Shown in pieces: positions 8,278 to 17,217 of a stretch of 64,000 bases of DNA. The position numbers were made by a program, and so were the translations under genes. A model generated the notes under the pieces. That model saw nothing but the letters and a program-made list of their open reading frames with translations, did not search any database and had not been told where the DNA came from. This DNA is from Plebeiibacterium marinum (GTDB taxonomy: Bacteria > Bacteroidota > Bacteroidia > Bacteroidales > Marinilabiliaceae). Where the stretch lies: positions 1 through 64,000 of the forward strand of contig NZ_JAPDPI010000002.1 in NCBI RefSeq assembly GCF_026013615.1, read 5' to 3'. The stretch's first letter is position 1. The number at the start of each line of letters is the position of its first letter.

Positions 8278-11200
8278 GTGAGTCCTTCAAACATCATTAA
8301 TCAGTATCAAAACAATCCTCTTATCAACCAGCTCAACGAGGCTATAAACCAACACAAAAACATCTTTGCGTCAGGAACCACCGGATCTTTTAAAAGTGTG
8401 GTATTGGCTTCATGCTATCCTAATGGTGCACACCTGGCCATTATGTCCGACAAAGAAGAGGCTGCCTACTATTACAATGACCTGGCACAGCTGATAGGTG
8501 AAGATCAGGTGTACTTTTTACCTTCAACATATAAACGGTCGCCAGAGTATGGCAACCTTGAACCATCAAACATTATTTTGCGCACAGAGGCATTAAACTA
8601 TCTGGCCAATACAAAAAAACCGGGTATTGTAGTCACCTATCCCCTTGCTCTGTTTGAAAAAGTACCCTCCAACGAACTATTGCACGACTCAACGCTGAAC
8701 ATTAAAACCGGCGAGCAACTAGACATTGCTTTTGTAACAGAGGTTTTAAACGAATATAAATTTCAACGGGTAGATTTCGTTTACGAACCGGGGCAGTTTT
8801 CTGTTCGCGGAAGCATTATCGATATCTATTCCTTTGCCAACGAAGAACCATACCGTGTGGATTTTTGGGGTGATGAAGTCGATTCCATCAGAACTTTTGA
8901 TCTGGAAAACCAGTTGTCAATTGCCAAACTTGATGAAATCGCCATTATACCAAAATTAAACTCCAACCAGGAAAACCATGTTTCGCTATTGGAATTTATC
9001 AAGCCCGAAACAAAAATATGGGCCTATGATATTGATTTTATCCTCTCAAAAATAAAAGAAGCTTACTCAAAAGTAATCCATCGCCAAAGTCAACGATCTG
9101 AAGATCCAACTATCCCCTCACCCGAAATATTTGTTGATGCTGTAATCTTACAAACACAAATTAACGGGCATACTACAATCGAAATGGGCAAACGCAGTGT
9201 TTACACGGATGCATTTGAAGTAAAATTTAAAACCACTCCACAACCAGTCTTCAATAAAAACTTCGATTTGCTGGAAGAAGACCTGGTGAGCAAAGATGAA
9301 CAAGGGTACAACTGTGTTATTTTGGCCGACAACCCCAAGCAACACGAACGTTTAAAAGCTATTTTTGAGGACAAAGAAAGTACTGTAAAATACACAGCCC
9401 AGGACAAAACCCTGCACGAGGGCTTTATTGATCACAACATAAAGGTGTGTTACTACACCGACCATCAAATATTTGAACGCTACCATAAGTTCAGCCTGCG
9501 TACCGACAAAGCCCGCATTGCCAAACAAGCCATCTCCTTAAAAGAACTAAGCAGGCTAAACCCGGGTGATTATGTGGTTCATGTAGACCATGGGATTGGT
9601 CGTTTTGGAGGATTGGTAACCAGTGAGGTGAACGGTAAAAAGCAAGAAGCCATCCGATTGGTTTTCCGCGATAATGACGTTCTTTTGGTTAGCATCCATT
9701 CGCTCCACCGCATAAGTAAATACAAAAGCAAAGAAGGCGAACCCCCAAAAATAAACAAACTGGGCACTGCGGCATGGCAAAAGATTAAGGACAAAACAAA
9801 GAAAAAAGTCAAGGATATTGCCCGCGAGCTAATATCCCTATATGCCCAACGTAAGCAAGAGCCCGGCTTTTCCTATTCGCCCGACAGTTACTTACAAACG
9901 GAATTAGAGGCATCGTTTATATATGAAGACACACCCGATCAGGAAAAATCGACACGCATGGTAAAAGAGGCCATGGAAAAACCTACCCCTATGGACATGT
10001 TGGTTTGCGGCGACGTTGGTTTTGGGAAAACAGAGATTGCCATCAGGGCAGCCTTTAAAGCTGTTACCGACAACAAGCAAGTCGCCATACTTGTACCAAC
10101 AACCATCCTGGCCATGCAACACTACAATACCTTCAGGGAGCGTTTAAAAGATTTTCCTTGCGAAATAGATTACATCAGTCGCCTGAGAAAGCCCAAAGAA
10201 ATTAAAAACGCCCTGACAAAACTAAAAACAGGTGAAATCAATGTTATTATTGGAACCCACAGGTTAATTGGGAAAGACGTTGAATTTAAAGACATGGGAC
10301 TGCTTATTATTGATGAAGAGCAACGTTTTGGGGTGAGTATAAAAGAAAAACTTAAAAAACTAAAGGTAAATGTAGACACGCTGACCTTAACAGCCACTCC
10401 CATCCCCCGTACATTGCAGTTCTCGTTAATGGGCGCCAGGGATCTATCCATATTAAACACACCACCGCCAAACCGCCACCCAATATTAACAGAGCTCCAC
10501 ACCATAAATGATGAGATAATAAAGGAAGCCATCTCATACGAAATAGACAGAAACGGCCAGGTATTTTTTATACACAACCGGGTACAAAATATATTTGAAA
10601 TAGAAGCGATGGTCAACCGCATCCTCCCCCAGGTAAAGACCATTGTTGCTCACGGACAAATGGACGGGCCACAGCTTGAAAAGATTATGCTGGGCTTTAT
10701 CAATGGCGATTACGATGTATTAATTGCCACCACCATTATCGAATCAGGATTAGATATTCCCAATGCCAATACCATAATTATTAACAACGCTAACCATTTT
10801 GGACTTAGCGAGCTACACCAGTTGCGAGGAAGAGTTGGTCGCTCAAACAAAAAGGCATTCTGCTATTTAATGGCACCCCCATTAACTTCGGTAACACAGG
10901 AAGCCAGAAGAAGACTTAAAATCATTGAGGAGTTTTCAGATTTGGGAAGTGGCTTTAACATAGCGATGCAGGACTTGGATATACGCGGAGCGGGTAATCT
11001 ATTGGGTGGCGAACAAAGTGGGTTTATCGCCGACATAGGTTTTGAAACCTATCACCGCATCCTTAACGAAGCGATTCTGGAATTAAAAGAAACTGAATTT
11101 AAAGAACTATACCAGGAAGAAATAAACCAGGCAGCCGACAAGAACATCAAATTTGTTTCCGACTGCACCATAGAAACAGATGCCCGACTTTTATTGCCGG

Positions 11201-11640
11201 AAGAATATGTTGAAAACGTAGCTGAAAGGATGCAATTATACCGCAAACTGGATGGACTAAAAGATCAAATGGAGCTAACAGCATTTGAAAACGAGCTAAA
11301 CGACAGGTTCGGAAACATTCCGGAAACCACCCAAGAGCTTATTAAAGTAGTTCAAATAAGATGGTTGGCCATTGACTTGGGGGTTGAAAAAATTGTATAT
11401 AAGAACAACAAGCTGATCATTTACTTTGTAAGTAATCAGGAGTCCCCTTATTACCAATCACCTGTTTTTACAAAAATATTAGCCTACTTACAACACAACG
11501 CCAAGGAGGCAAAAATGAAAGAAAAGGCAGGAAAGCTAAGCCTGGTTTTTAACAAAGCCGACGGAATTTCGTTTATAAAGGATTTGTTTGATAAAATGTA
11601 CAGATTTGTTTTTGACACTTCTGAAAAAGAAGCTCAATAA
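8278..11640 (+). CDS. mfd: Transcription-repair coupling factor
   Basis: Mfd displaces RNA polymerase stalled at DNA damage and recruits the UvrA excision machinery. The 1120 residues are about the family length. In order there are a UvrB-like N-terminal region, the RNA polymerase interaction domain (LNPGDYVVHVDHGIGRFGGL), a RecG-like translocase with Walker A CGDVGFGKTE near residue 580, the DEEQ box (IIDEEQRFGV), TATPIPRTL and the HQLRGRVGRS motif, and the C-terminal TRCF domain. Translation starts at GTG 8278. The gene converges on the response regulator gene 14 bp away. It lies between a histidine kinase and a response regulator with no evident functional link. Confidence 0.97.
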   Translation: MSPSNIINQYQNNPLINQLNEAINQHKNIFASGTTGSFKSVVLASCYPNGAHLAIMSDKEEAAYYYNDLAQLIGEDQVYFLPSTYKRSPEYGNLEPSNIILRTEALNYLANTKKPGIVVTYPLALFEKVPSNELLHDSTLNIKTGEQLDIAFVTEVLNEYKFQRVDFVYEPGQFSVRGSIIDIYSFANEEPYRVDFWGDEVDSIRTFDLENQLSIAKLDEIAIIPKLNSNQENHVSLLEFIKPETKIWAYDIDFILSKIKEAYSKVIHRQSQRSEDPTIPSPEIFVDAVILQTQINGHTTIEMGKRSVYTDAFEVKFKTTPQPVFNKNFDLLEEDLVSKDEQGYNCVILADNPKQHERLKAIFEDKESTVKYTAQDKTLHEGFIDHNIKVCYYTDHQIFERYHKFSLRTDKARIAKQAISLKELSRLNPGDYVVHVDHGIGRFGGLVTSEVNGKKQEAIRLVFRDNDVLLVSIHSLHRISKYKSKEGEPPKINKLGTAAWQKIKDKTKKKVKDIARELISLYAQRKQEPGFSYSPDSYLQTELEASFIYEDTPDQEKSTRMVKEAMEKPTPMDMLVCGDVGFGKTEIAIRAAFKAVTDNKQVAILVPTTILAMQHYNTFRERLKDFPCEIDYISRLRKPKEIKNALTKLKTGEINVIIGTHRLIGKDVEFKDMGLLIIDEEQRFGVSIKEKLKKLKVNVDTLTLTATPIPRTLQFSLMGARDLSILNTPPPNRHPILTELHTINDEIIKEAISYEIDRNGQVFFIHNRVQNIFEIEAMVNRILPQVKTIVAHGQMDGPQLEKIMLGFINGDYDVLIATTIIESGLDIPNANTIIINNANHFGLSELHQLRGRVGRSNKKAFCYLMAPPLTSVTQEARRRLKIIEEFSDLGSGFNIAMQDLDIRGAGNLLGGEQSGFIADIGFETYHRILNEAILELKETEFKELYQEEINQAADKNIKFVSDCTIETDARLLLPEEYVENVAERMQLYRKLDGLKDQMELTAFENELNDRFGNIPETTQELIKVVQIRWLAIDLGVEKIVYKNNKLIIYFVSNQESPYYQSPVFTKILAYLQHNAKEAKMKEKAGKLSLVFNKADGISFIKDLFDKMYRFVFDTSEKEAQ

Positions 11641-11654
11641 TGCAGAACATGAGG

Positions 11655-12731
11655 TCAGTCAGAGATACACTCTATGAGCAGTATCTCTGAAACACTTCCA
11701 TCTACAGCAATAGTAACAAAGGCTCTCAGGCAAATCTCTTTTTCATCCTGTCCCTGCACCATCACTCGAATCTTATCTGTATTTTTTGAACTGAATTCAC
11801 TTATACATATTGTATCACTACCTACTGTCCTAATAAAGTCAGTTACCTCCTTTCCAATAATATTACATTCTGCTAACATGCCCTTTGTATAATCATTCGA
11901 CTTAATAATTTCCCCCTTCCCATTTAATATCATACAAAACTTCTTTGCATCATCCATCATCTTTTCATACGCAATAACTTTCCCCTCATAATACATCTGG
12001 TCACTAACATCTTTAATAATAAGCTGTATCGACTTCTTGTTATTAAACTTCACAATAGATCCGGTAACTTCTGCCCAATAAAGATCTCCATGCACATCTT
12101 TCATTTTTAACAAACAGGGATCAATCCTCTTACCGGCATCCAAAGGCATGGCCATAATATTATCATATTGGTCAAAACAATCTTCATGAATAAACTCTTT
12201 AATATCAGACCCGATTACATCTTCTATATAATGAGTTTTAAAAATATCCAGACCCAAACAATTCAAATATGCAAGTTTTCCATTATTCAAGACTATTATA
12301 GGCAAAGGGGAAGCAGAAATAAACTCACGATAACTCTGTTCCCTTTCTTTTTGCTCCATATCAACCTTATGCTTATAAAAAGCCAGATCAATACTAATGC
12401 CCAGCTCCTTTTTATTAATAGGTTTTACCAGGTAACCATACGAATTAGATACAATAGCCCTTTCAATTACCTGCGATGAGGTATCACTTGAAACATAAAT
12501 AACAGGAATATGAAGCTCTCTGTTAAGCATCTCTGCAGTCTGTATACCATCCAAATCCCCATCCAGATGAATATCCATCAAAACCACATCGGGCTGCAAC
12601 TCCCTGCACATTTCAATCGCCTTGCTCCCACTTGCCGTTTTCCCAACCAAATCGTGCCCCAAATCCCGAAGAAACATGGTAAAAATGGCAGTAATAAACT
12701 TATCATCCTCAACAATAAATACTTTTCTCAT
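11655..12731 (-). CDS. Response regulator with REC and PAS domains, no output domain
   Basis: 358 residues from the ATG at 12731; the eight-codon extension in the ORF track is unlikely because MRKVFIVEDD is a standard receiver start. The receiver has the acidic pair D9/D10, the phospho-acceptor D53 in LMDIHLDG, and the conserved lysine in YLVKPI. It is followed by a PAS domain (about 130-250, with SASPLPIIVLNNGKLAYLN) and a second, weaker PAS-like region. There is no DNA-binding, GGDEF or kinase domain. Such proteins may relay a signal by protein contact. The histidine kinase on the other side of mfd is a possible partner by proximity only. Confidence 0.85.
   Translation of the reverse strand: MRKVFIVEDDKFITAIFTMFLRDLGHDLVGKTASGSKAIEMCRELQPDVVLMDIHLDGDLDGIQTAEMLNRELHIPVIYVSSDTSSQVIERAIVSNSYGYLVKPINKKELGISIDLAFYKHKVDMEQKEREQSYREFISASPLPIIVLNNGKLAYLNCLGLDIFKTHYIEDVIGSDIKEFIHEDCFDQYDNIMAMPLDAGKRIDPCLLKMKDVHGDLYWAEVTGSIVKFNNKKSIQLIIKDVSDQMYYEGKVIAYEKMMDDAKKFCMILNGKGEIIKSNDYTKGMLAECNIIGKEVTDFIRTVGSDTICISEFSSKNTDKIRVMVQGQDEKEICLRAFVTIAVDGSVSEILLIECISD
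11659..11690. other. 10-bp inverted repeat at the mfd / response regulator convergence
   Basis: TCAGAGATAC and GTATCTCTGA are exact reverse complements separated by 12 nt, inside the last codons of the response regulator gene and 19 bp past the mfd stop. It lacks a T tract on either side. It may serve as a two-way transcript end. Confidence 0.5.
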
Positions 12732-12833
12732 AATAATCCGCGTGCCTTTATACAATTAAATAGTCTCTGCACTAAATAGCCATCAATTAGACTAAATATT
12801 AACTCTATAATTTTAATCGAACTCAGGATATTA

Positions 12834-12841
12834 TATCTTTG
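12834..12841 (+). promoter_or_regulatory. Candidate -7 box for coaX
   Basis: TATCTTTG is an exact TAnnTTTG match 19 bp before the GTG start of coaX, in the divergent gap shared with the response regulator gene. No clear TTG lies at the usual spacing. Confidence 0.45.
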
Positions 12842-12860
12842 CGATAAAAACTATATAAAA

Positions 12861-13595
12861 GTGAATTTAGTTATTGATCAGGGAAATACATTTATAAAAA
12901 TTGGAGTTTTTGACAAGGGTAAGCTGATTTATTTTAATTCATACCAATTTTTTGACGAAAATATAACTCAGTGCATTGAAAATCCTGACAAGATTAGCAA
13001 AGTCATTATTTCTTCAGTAAAAAGCGCATATCCTTCGGCCGCCGAAATACATCAACTACTAGCCATCAAGGCCAGCACACCAATATTATTTCTGAACAAC
13101 AACACGCCCGTTCCAATTAAAAACAACTATGAAACCCCAAAAACATTAGGTAAAGATAGAATTGCAGCCCTAGTTGGCGCATCTTTGTCGAACCCGGGGT
13201 TTCCAAAATTAGTTATTGATGCCGGCACAGCAATAACAATTGATTACCTTGATGAGCACAACACCTTTTTAGGAGGAAACATTTCTCCAGGTATCCAAAC
13301 ACGCTTTAACGCATTACATCAAAATACAGGACAATTACCTCAATTAAAATTAAATACTGAGACTTCATTTTTAGGAAGAAATACAGCAAATGCAATCCAC
13401 TCTGGTGTTCAAAATGGGGTAATTTTTGAAATAGATCAGTACATAAACCACTTTAACACACTAAATATCAATACAAAAACAATTTTAACAGGAGGAGATG
13501 CATATTTTTTTGCCAAAAATTTAAAAAATCCCATCTTTGTAAATCCAAATTTAGTATTAACAGGATTAAACACCATACTAGAATACAATGCTTAA
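12861..13595 (+). CDS. coaX: Type III pantothenate kinase
   Basis: Phosphorylates pantothenate in the first step of coenzyme A synthesis. The 244 residues match CoaX. The N-terminal phosphate-binding DQGNTFIKIG, the GKDRIAALVGA stretch and DAGTAITIDYL are all diagnostic of this ASKHA-fold family, and GGNISPGIQTR follows. Translation begins at GTG 12861. It heads a run of envelope genes (TPR protein, lptC, CNNM protein, PPIase). The family is insensitive to CoA feedback and usually needs a monovalent cation. Confidence 0.93.
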   Translation: MNLVIDQGNTFIKIGVFDKGKLIYFNSYQFFDENITQCIENPDKISKVIISSVKSAYPSAAEIHQLLAIKASTPILFLNNNTPVPIKNNYETPKTLGKDRIAALVGASLSNPGFPKLVIDAGTAITIDYLDEHNTFLGGNISPGIQTRFNALHQNTGQLPQLKLNTETSFLGRNTANAIHSGVQNGVIFEIDQYINHFNTLNINTKTILTGGDAYFFAKNLKNPIFVNPNLVLTGLNTILEYNA

Positions 13596-13749
13596 AATAA
13601 ACAGTTTAGCAAACGGTTCGCTAACAACAAGTTCAAATACAAAATCCTACCACCACATAAACAAATACCAAAGTTATAAAGGAATCTTTTTCACTTATGG
13701 CATAACTTTTGGTGTACTAGCAGCTAAATACTCTGGAAGTATAAAATAA
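13588..13749 (+). CDS. Short ORF overlapping the end of coaX (53 codons, doubtful)
   Basis: An ATG inside the last codons of coaX opens a 53-codon frame ending at TAA 13747-13749. The product is Ser/Asn/Tyr-rich at first and ends in a mildly hydrophobic YKGIFFTYGITFGVLAAKY stretch. I recognise no family. The overlap resembles translational coupling, which argues slightly for a real gene, but the length and composition would also fit chance or the remnant of a lost gene. Confidence 0.25.
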   Translation: MLKINSLANGSLTTSSNTKSYHHINKYQSYKGIFFTYGITFGVLAAKYSGSIK

Positions 13750-13820
13750 TAAAAAGGGAATATTACACATCACTAAACAAAATTAATTTGATTAACAATT
13801 ATTTAAAACTTATAAACACC

Positions 13821-15191
13821 ATGCCAAGAATTTTTACAAAGATTTTTATCACGGGAATGATTACTCTTTTTGCAGTGCAAGCAAGTGCTCAAAAAGGAGT
13901 TGAGGACGGCTCAAAATATGGGCACGGAGAAGACAGCTTAAGATGTTTAAAAAACTTGTCTCTATTTGTTGAATACGTAAAACAAAAAAGTTACGCAGAT
14001 GCAGTTGCCTCATGGGAAATCTGTTTCAACGAGTGCCCGTTAGCAAGCACTAAAATTTACACAGACGGTGTAAAAATAATGGACTTCCGCATTAAAGTAG
14101 AAAAAGACAAAGCAAAAAAAGAAGAACTATTTCAGCAACTGATGGGCGTTTATGACCAAAGAATAAAATACTTTGGAGACGACAAGAAATATGGAGAAGA
14201 CTATATTTTAGGCCGTAAAGCAGTTAAGCTTCTTCAATACAAAAAAACCGATACTGAAGCAAGAGCTCAGGCTCAGGAATGGTTTAACAAATCAATTGCA
14301 GGACGAAAAACCAAAAGTGAAGGTGCAGTATTAGCTACATACATGACCAACACAGTTGCCATGTACAAAGCTGATCAGGTTGGTGCTGAAGAAGTAGTAA
14401 ACAGCTATATCAAAGTAAACGACATCCTTGCCAAAGTTATTGAACTAACTGCAAGCAAGCCGAAAGCACAAGCAAAATACCAAGGCTTAAAAGACAACGT
14501 TGAAAAACTATTTGCCACCAGTGGTGCTGCCGACTGCGAAACAATTGAAAAAATATTTGGCCCTCAACTAGAGGAAAACAAAGCAAATAAGGAATGGCTT
14601 CAATTGGTTAACAAATTATTGGCGCGCGCAAACTGTGAAGATGCCCAGCTATCGTACGATGTTGCTGTAAGACTTTATGAAATTGAACCATCATCTTCTG
14701 CAGCATACCTTATTGCTGTAAGAAACCTTAAAACTGGCGACCTGGATCAAGCCACTCAATATTATACTGAGGCAATTTCGTTAGAAGAAGATCCGGAACC
14801 AAAAGGAAAATACAATTACCAGCTTGGATTAGTAAAACAAAGCCAGGGAAAACTATCTGAAGCAAGAACTTTGGCCCAGGAAGCCATTAAACTAAGACCA
14901 AACTGGGGAGAGCCTTATATTTTAGTTGGAAACCTTTATGCTACTTCAGCTAAAAACTTCGGAAAAGATGAATTTGAGCACAAAACAGCATATTGGGCCG
15001 CAGTAGATCAGTTTATCAAAGCAAAAAGCGTGGATGCTGAAGTTGCTGCTAAAGCAAACGAACTAATCGGAATCTATTCAAAACACTTCCCGGGAACAGA
15101 AGAAATTTTCTTCCAGGGGCATCAGGTTGGTGCTTCATATACCGTAGGTGGATGGATTGGTGTAACAACAAAAGTCAGGGCTAAACAATAA
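13821..15191 (+). CDS. Secreted tetratricopeptide repeat protein
   Basis: 456 residues from the ATG at 13821. The track begins 11 codons earlier at a TTG, but MPRIFTKIFITGMITLFAVQASAQ is a complete signal peptide ending in ASAQ, so the later start is better. The mature part is helical and Lys/Glu-rich. The clearest TPR units lie in the second half (for example YLIAVRNLKTGDLDQATQYY and the following KGKYNYQLGLVKQSQGK). It should be periplasmic or on the outer membrane and act as a binding scaffold. It lies 3 bp upstream of lptC, suggesting an operon with a cell-envelope role. Confidence 0.8.
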   Translation: MPRIFTKIFITGMITLFAVQASAQKGVEDGSKYGHGEDSLRCLKNLSLFVEYVKQKSYADAVASWEICFNECPLASTKIYTDGVKIMDFRIKVEKDKAKKEELFQQLMGVYDQRIKYFGDDKKYGEDYILGRKAVKLLQYKKTDTEARAQAQEWFNKSIAGRKTKSEGAVLATYMTNTVAMYKADQVGAEEVVNSYIKVNDILAKVIELTASKPKAQAKYQGLKDNVEKLFATSGAADCETIEKIFGPQLEENKANKEWLQLVNKLLARANCEDAQLSYDVAVRLYEIEPSSSAAYLIAVRNLKTGDLDQATQYYTEAISLEEDPEPKGKYNYQLGLVKQSQGKLSEARTLAQEAIKLRPNWGEPYILVGNLYATSAKNFGKDEFEHKTAYWAAVDQFIKAKSVDAEVAAKANELIGIYSKHFPGTEEIFFQGHQVGASYTVGGWIGVTTKVRAKQ

Positions 15192-15194
15192 CAG

Positions 15195-15782
15195 ATGAAA
15201 TCTGAATTATCTAGCAAAAAAAATATAATTAAAACTGCAAGTGGCATTTTGCTGCTTGCAGTTTTAATTTTCACCTATGCCTGTTCTTCAAACAAACCGG
15301 AAGAAATAAAAGCTATAGAGAAAATACAAGAAATACCTTCATTGGAATTGGAAGATTACGAGACATTCGTTACTGATTCCGGGAAAGTAAAATACCATAT
15401 TACTACCCCGCACCTTCTACAATACGACAAAGTAGAAGATCCATACAAGGAATTCCCAAAAGGGGGACACATTATTACATATGATTCAATTAATGTTATA
15501 AAATCAGAGATCAAATGCCAGTATGCTATAAACCATGACAAAGAAAAGCTATGGGATCTCAGAAACAATGTTGAAGCCATAAATGAAGAAGGTGTCATAT
15601 TTAACACAGAACAATTATTCTGGAACGAAAAAGAAAAACGTATTTATACGGATAAATTCATTAAAATCACCACTGAAGACAAAATCATAACCGGCTATGG
15701 ATTAGAAGCTGATCAAAGCTTAAACAACTATGAGATTAAAAATGTAAGTGCAGTATTAGGCGTTGATGAGGAAATGCAATAA
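15195..15782 (+). CDS. lptC: LPS export protein LptC
   Basis: 195 residues with an N-terminal hydrophobic segment ending in a cysteine (FTYACSS), so probably lipid-anchored or a single-pass membrane protein. The rest is the beta-rich LptC domain, with the family-like sequence of lines such as VKYHITTPHLLQY, WDLRNNVEAINEEGVIFNTEQLFW and ITGYGLEADQ. LptC links the LptBFG transporter to the periplasmic LptA bridge carrying lipopolysaccharide to the outer membrane. It is 3 bp after the TPR gene and 59 bp before a CNNM-type gene. Confidence 0.85.
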   Translation: MKSELSSKKNIIKTASGILLLAVLIFTYACSSNKPEEIKAIEKIQEIPSLELEDYETFVTDSGKVKYHITTPHLLQYDKVEDPYKEFPKGGHIITYDSINVIKSEIKCQYAINHDKEKLWDLRNNVEAINEEGVIFNTEQLFWNEKEKRIYTDKFIKITTEDKIITGYGLEADQSLNNYEIKNVSAVLGVDEEMQ

Positions 15783-15841
15783 CCTTTTTATTTATAAGCA
15801 AATTTATTATTTTCAACATTCTATTTTGCAATAAACACCCA

Positions 15842-17107
15842 ATGGATAATATTACCATAATTATAACTGCGCTACTCTTTTCAGCATTTTTCTCAGGATG
15901 TGAAATGGCCTTTATATCCTCCAATAAGTTACTCATCGAGTTAAACAAAAAGAAATATCCTCGGCTCGGAAAAATACTTGACATTTTTATCAACAATGGA
16001 GGCTTATTTATTTCTACGCTTTTAGTAGGCAACAATATTGCTTTAGTAGTTTATGGTTTAGAAATGGGACAATTACTCAAACCCATACTTGAAGAGTACT
16101 TAATTTCTCCCATGGCCATATTGTTAACACAAACAGCCCTCTCTACCATACTAATTTTAGTAACAGCAGAATTTCTTCCCAAAATACTATTTCGGATTAA
16201 TCCCATCCTAATATTAAACCTTACTGCTCTGCCCTTACTCCTGTTTTACACCATATTTTTCCCCATTTCAAGACTGACGGTACAGTTTTCTGAGTTTCTA
16301 ATGTCGAAAGTCCTTAAAACACCAGCTCAAAACAGCAATAACGAAATGGTATTAGGCAGGATTGACCTGGACAACCTGATTACACAACATCATGAAAAAC
16401 TTGAAATAGACGATGACAATGCCAAGGAGGTTAAAATGCTCAAAAACGCATTGGATTTTTCGAAAATTAAAATCAGGGAATGTATTATACCAAGAACAGA
16501 AATCACAGCTATTGAGGTTCATGAATCGCTGGATATATTAAAAAAACGCTTTATAGAAACGGGGCACTCCAAAATCCTTATTTACAAAAAATCCATAGAC
16601 AACATCATTGGTTACGTTCACGTTTCTGAACTATTTAAAAAGCCAAAACAACTAAAAAACGCCATAAACCCACTCTCCATAGTACCAGAAACCATGACTG
16701 CAAACAAACTGCTTGAAGTCTTCACCAAAGAACACAGGAGTATAGCTTTGGTTGTAGATGAATTTGGTGGAACAGCAGGCATTGTAACCATGGAGGATAT
16801 TTTAGAGGAAATTTTTGGTGAGATCGACGATGAGCATGACGTATCTGACTTGATTGAAAGAGTAATATCAGATGAGGAATACCAATTCTCCGGAAGGTTA
16901 GAGATTGATTACATCAATGAAAAATACAATTTGGGCATTAAACAGTCTGAAAACTACGAAACATTAGCTGGTTTTATTCTCCACCATAATGAATCCATAC
17001 CTAAAAATGATGAAATTGTTATCATCGGAGAATTCAAATTCAAAATACAACTCGCATCCGACAACCGAATCGAATTGGTTAACGTAATCACTCCAAAGCC
17101 ATTATAA
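15842..17107 (+). CDS. CNNM/CorC-type membrane protein with CBS pair
   Basis: 421 residues. Four hydrophobic segments in the first 160 residues make up the CNNM (DUF21) domain, including the family-like FFSGCEMAF. Two CBS motifs follow (about 210-330, with IPRTEITAIEV and VVDEFGGTAGIVTMEDILEEIFGEI), and a CorC_HlyC domain ends the protein. The older name is hemolysin-like; family work points instead to magnesium or other cation transport gated by nucleotide binding at the CBS pair. The GGTAGIVTMEDILEEI string is close to invariant in the family. It sits between lptC and the PPIase. Confidence 0.9.
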   Translation: MDNITIIITALLFSAFFSGCEMAFISSNKLLIELNKKKYPRLGKILDIFINNGGLFISTLLVGNNIALVVYGLEMGQLLKPILEEYLISPMAILLTQTALSTILILVTAEFLPKILFRINPILILNLTALPLLLFYTIFFPISRLTVQFSEFLMSKVLKTPAQNSNNEMVLGRIDLDNLITQHHEKLEIDDDNAKEVKMLKNALDFSKIKIRECIIPRTEITAIEVHESLDILKKRFIETGHSKILIYKKSIDNIIGYVHVSELFKKPKQLKNAINPLSIVPETMTANKLLEVFTKEHRSIALVVDEFGGTAGIVTMEDILEEIFGEIDDEHDVSDLIERVISDEEYQFSGRLEIDYINEKYNLGIKQSENYETLAGFILHHNESIPKNDEIVIIGEFKFKIQLASDNRIELVNVITPKPL

Positions 17108-17217
17108 TATTTTTTTAGGGTTTTTAGGTATTCATAAGCTATCTAATTACCGTGTTACCCATTTTTTTGTATATTCGTAACCTATTTTTTGAAGAATTAA
17201 AATAAACAAATAAAAGA

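Noticed and set aside
10170-10643. 157-codon minus-strand ORF within mfd
   Set aside because: Shadow of mfd, which has full family motifs across the same region.
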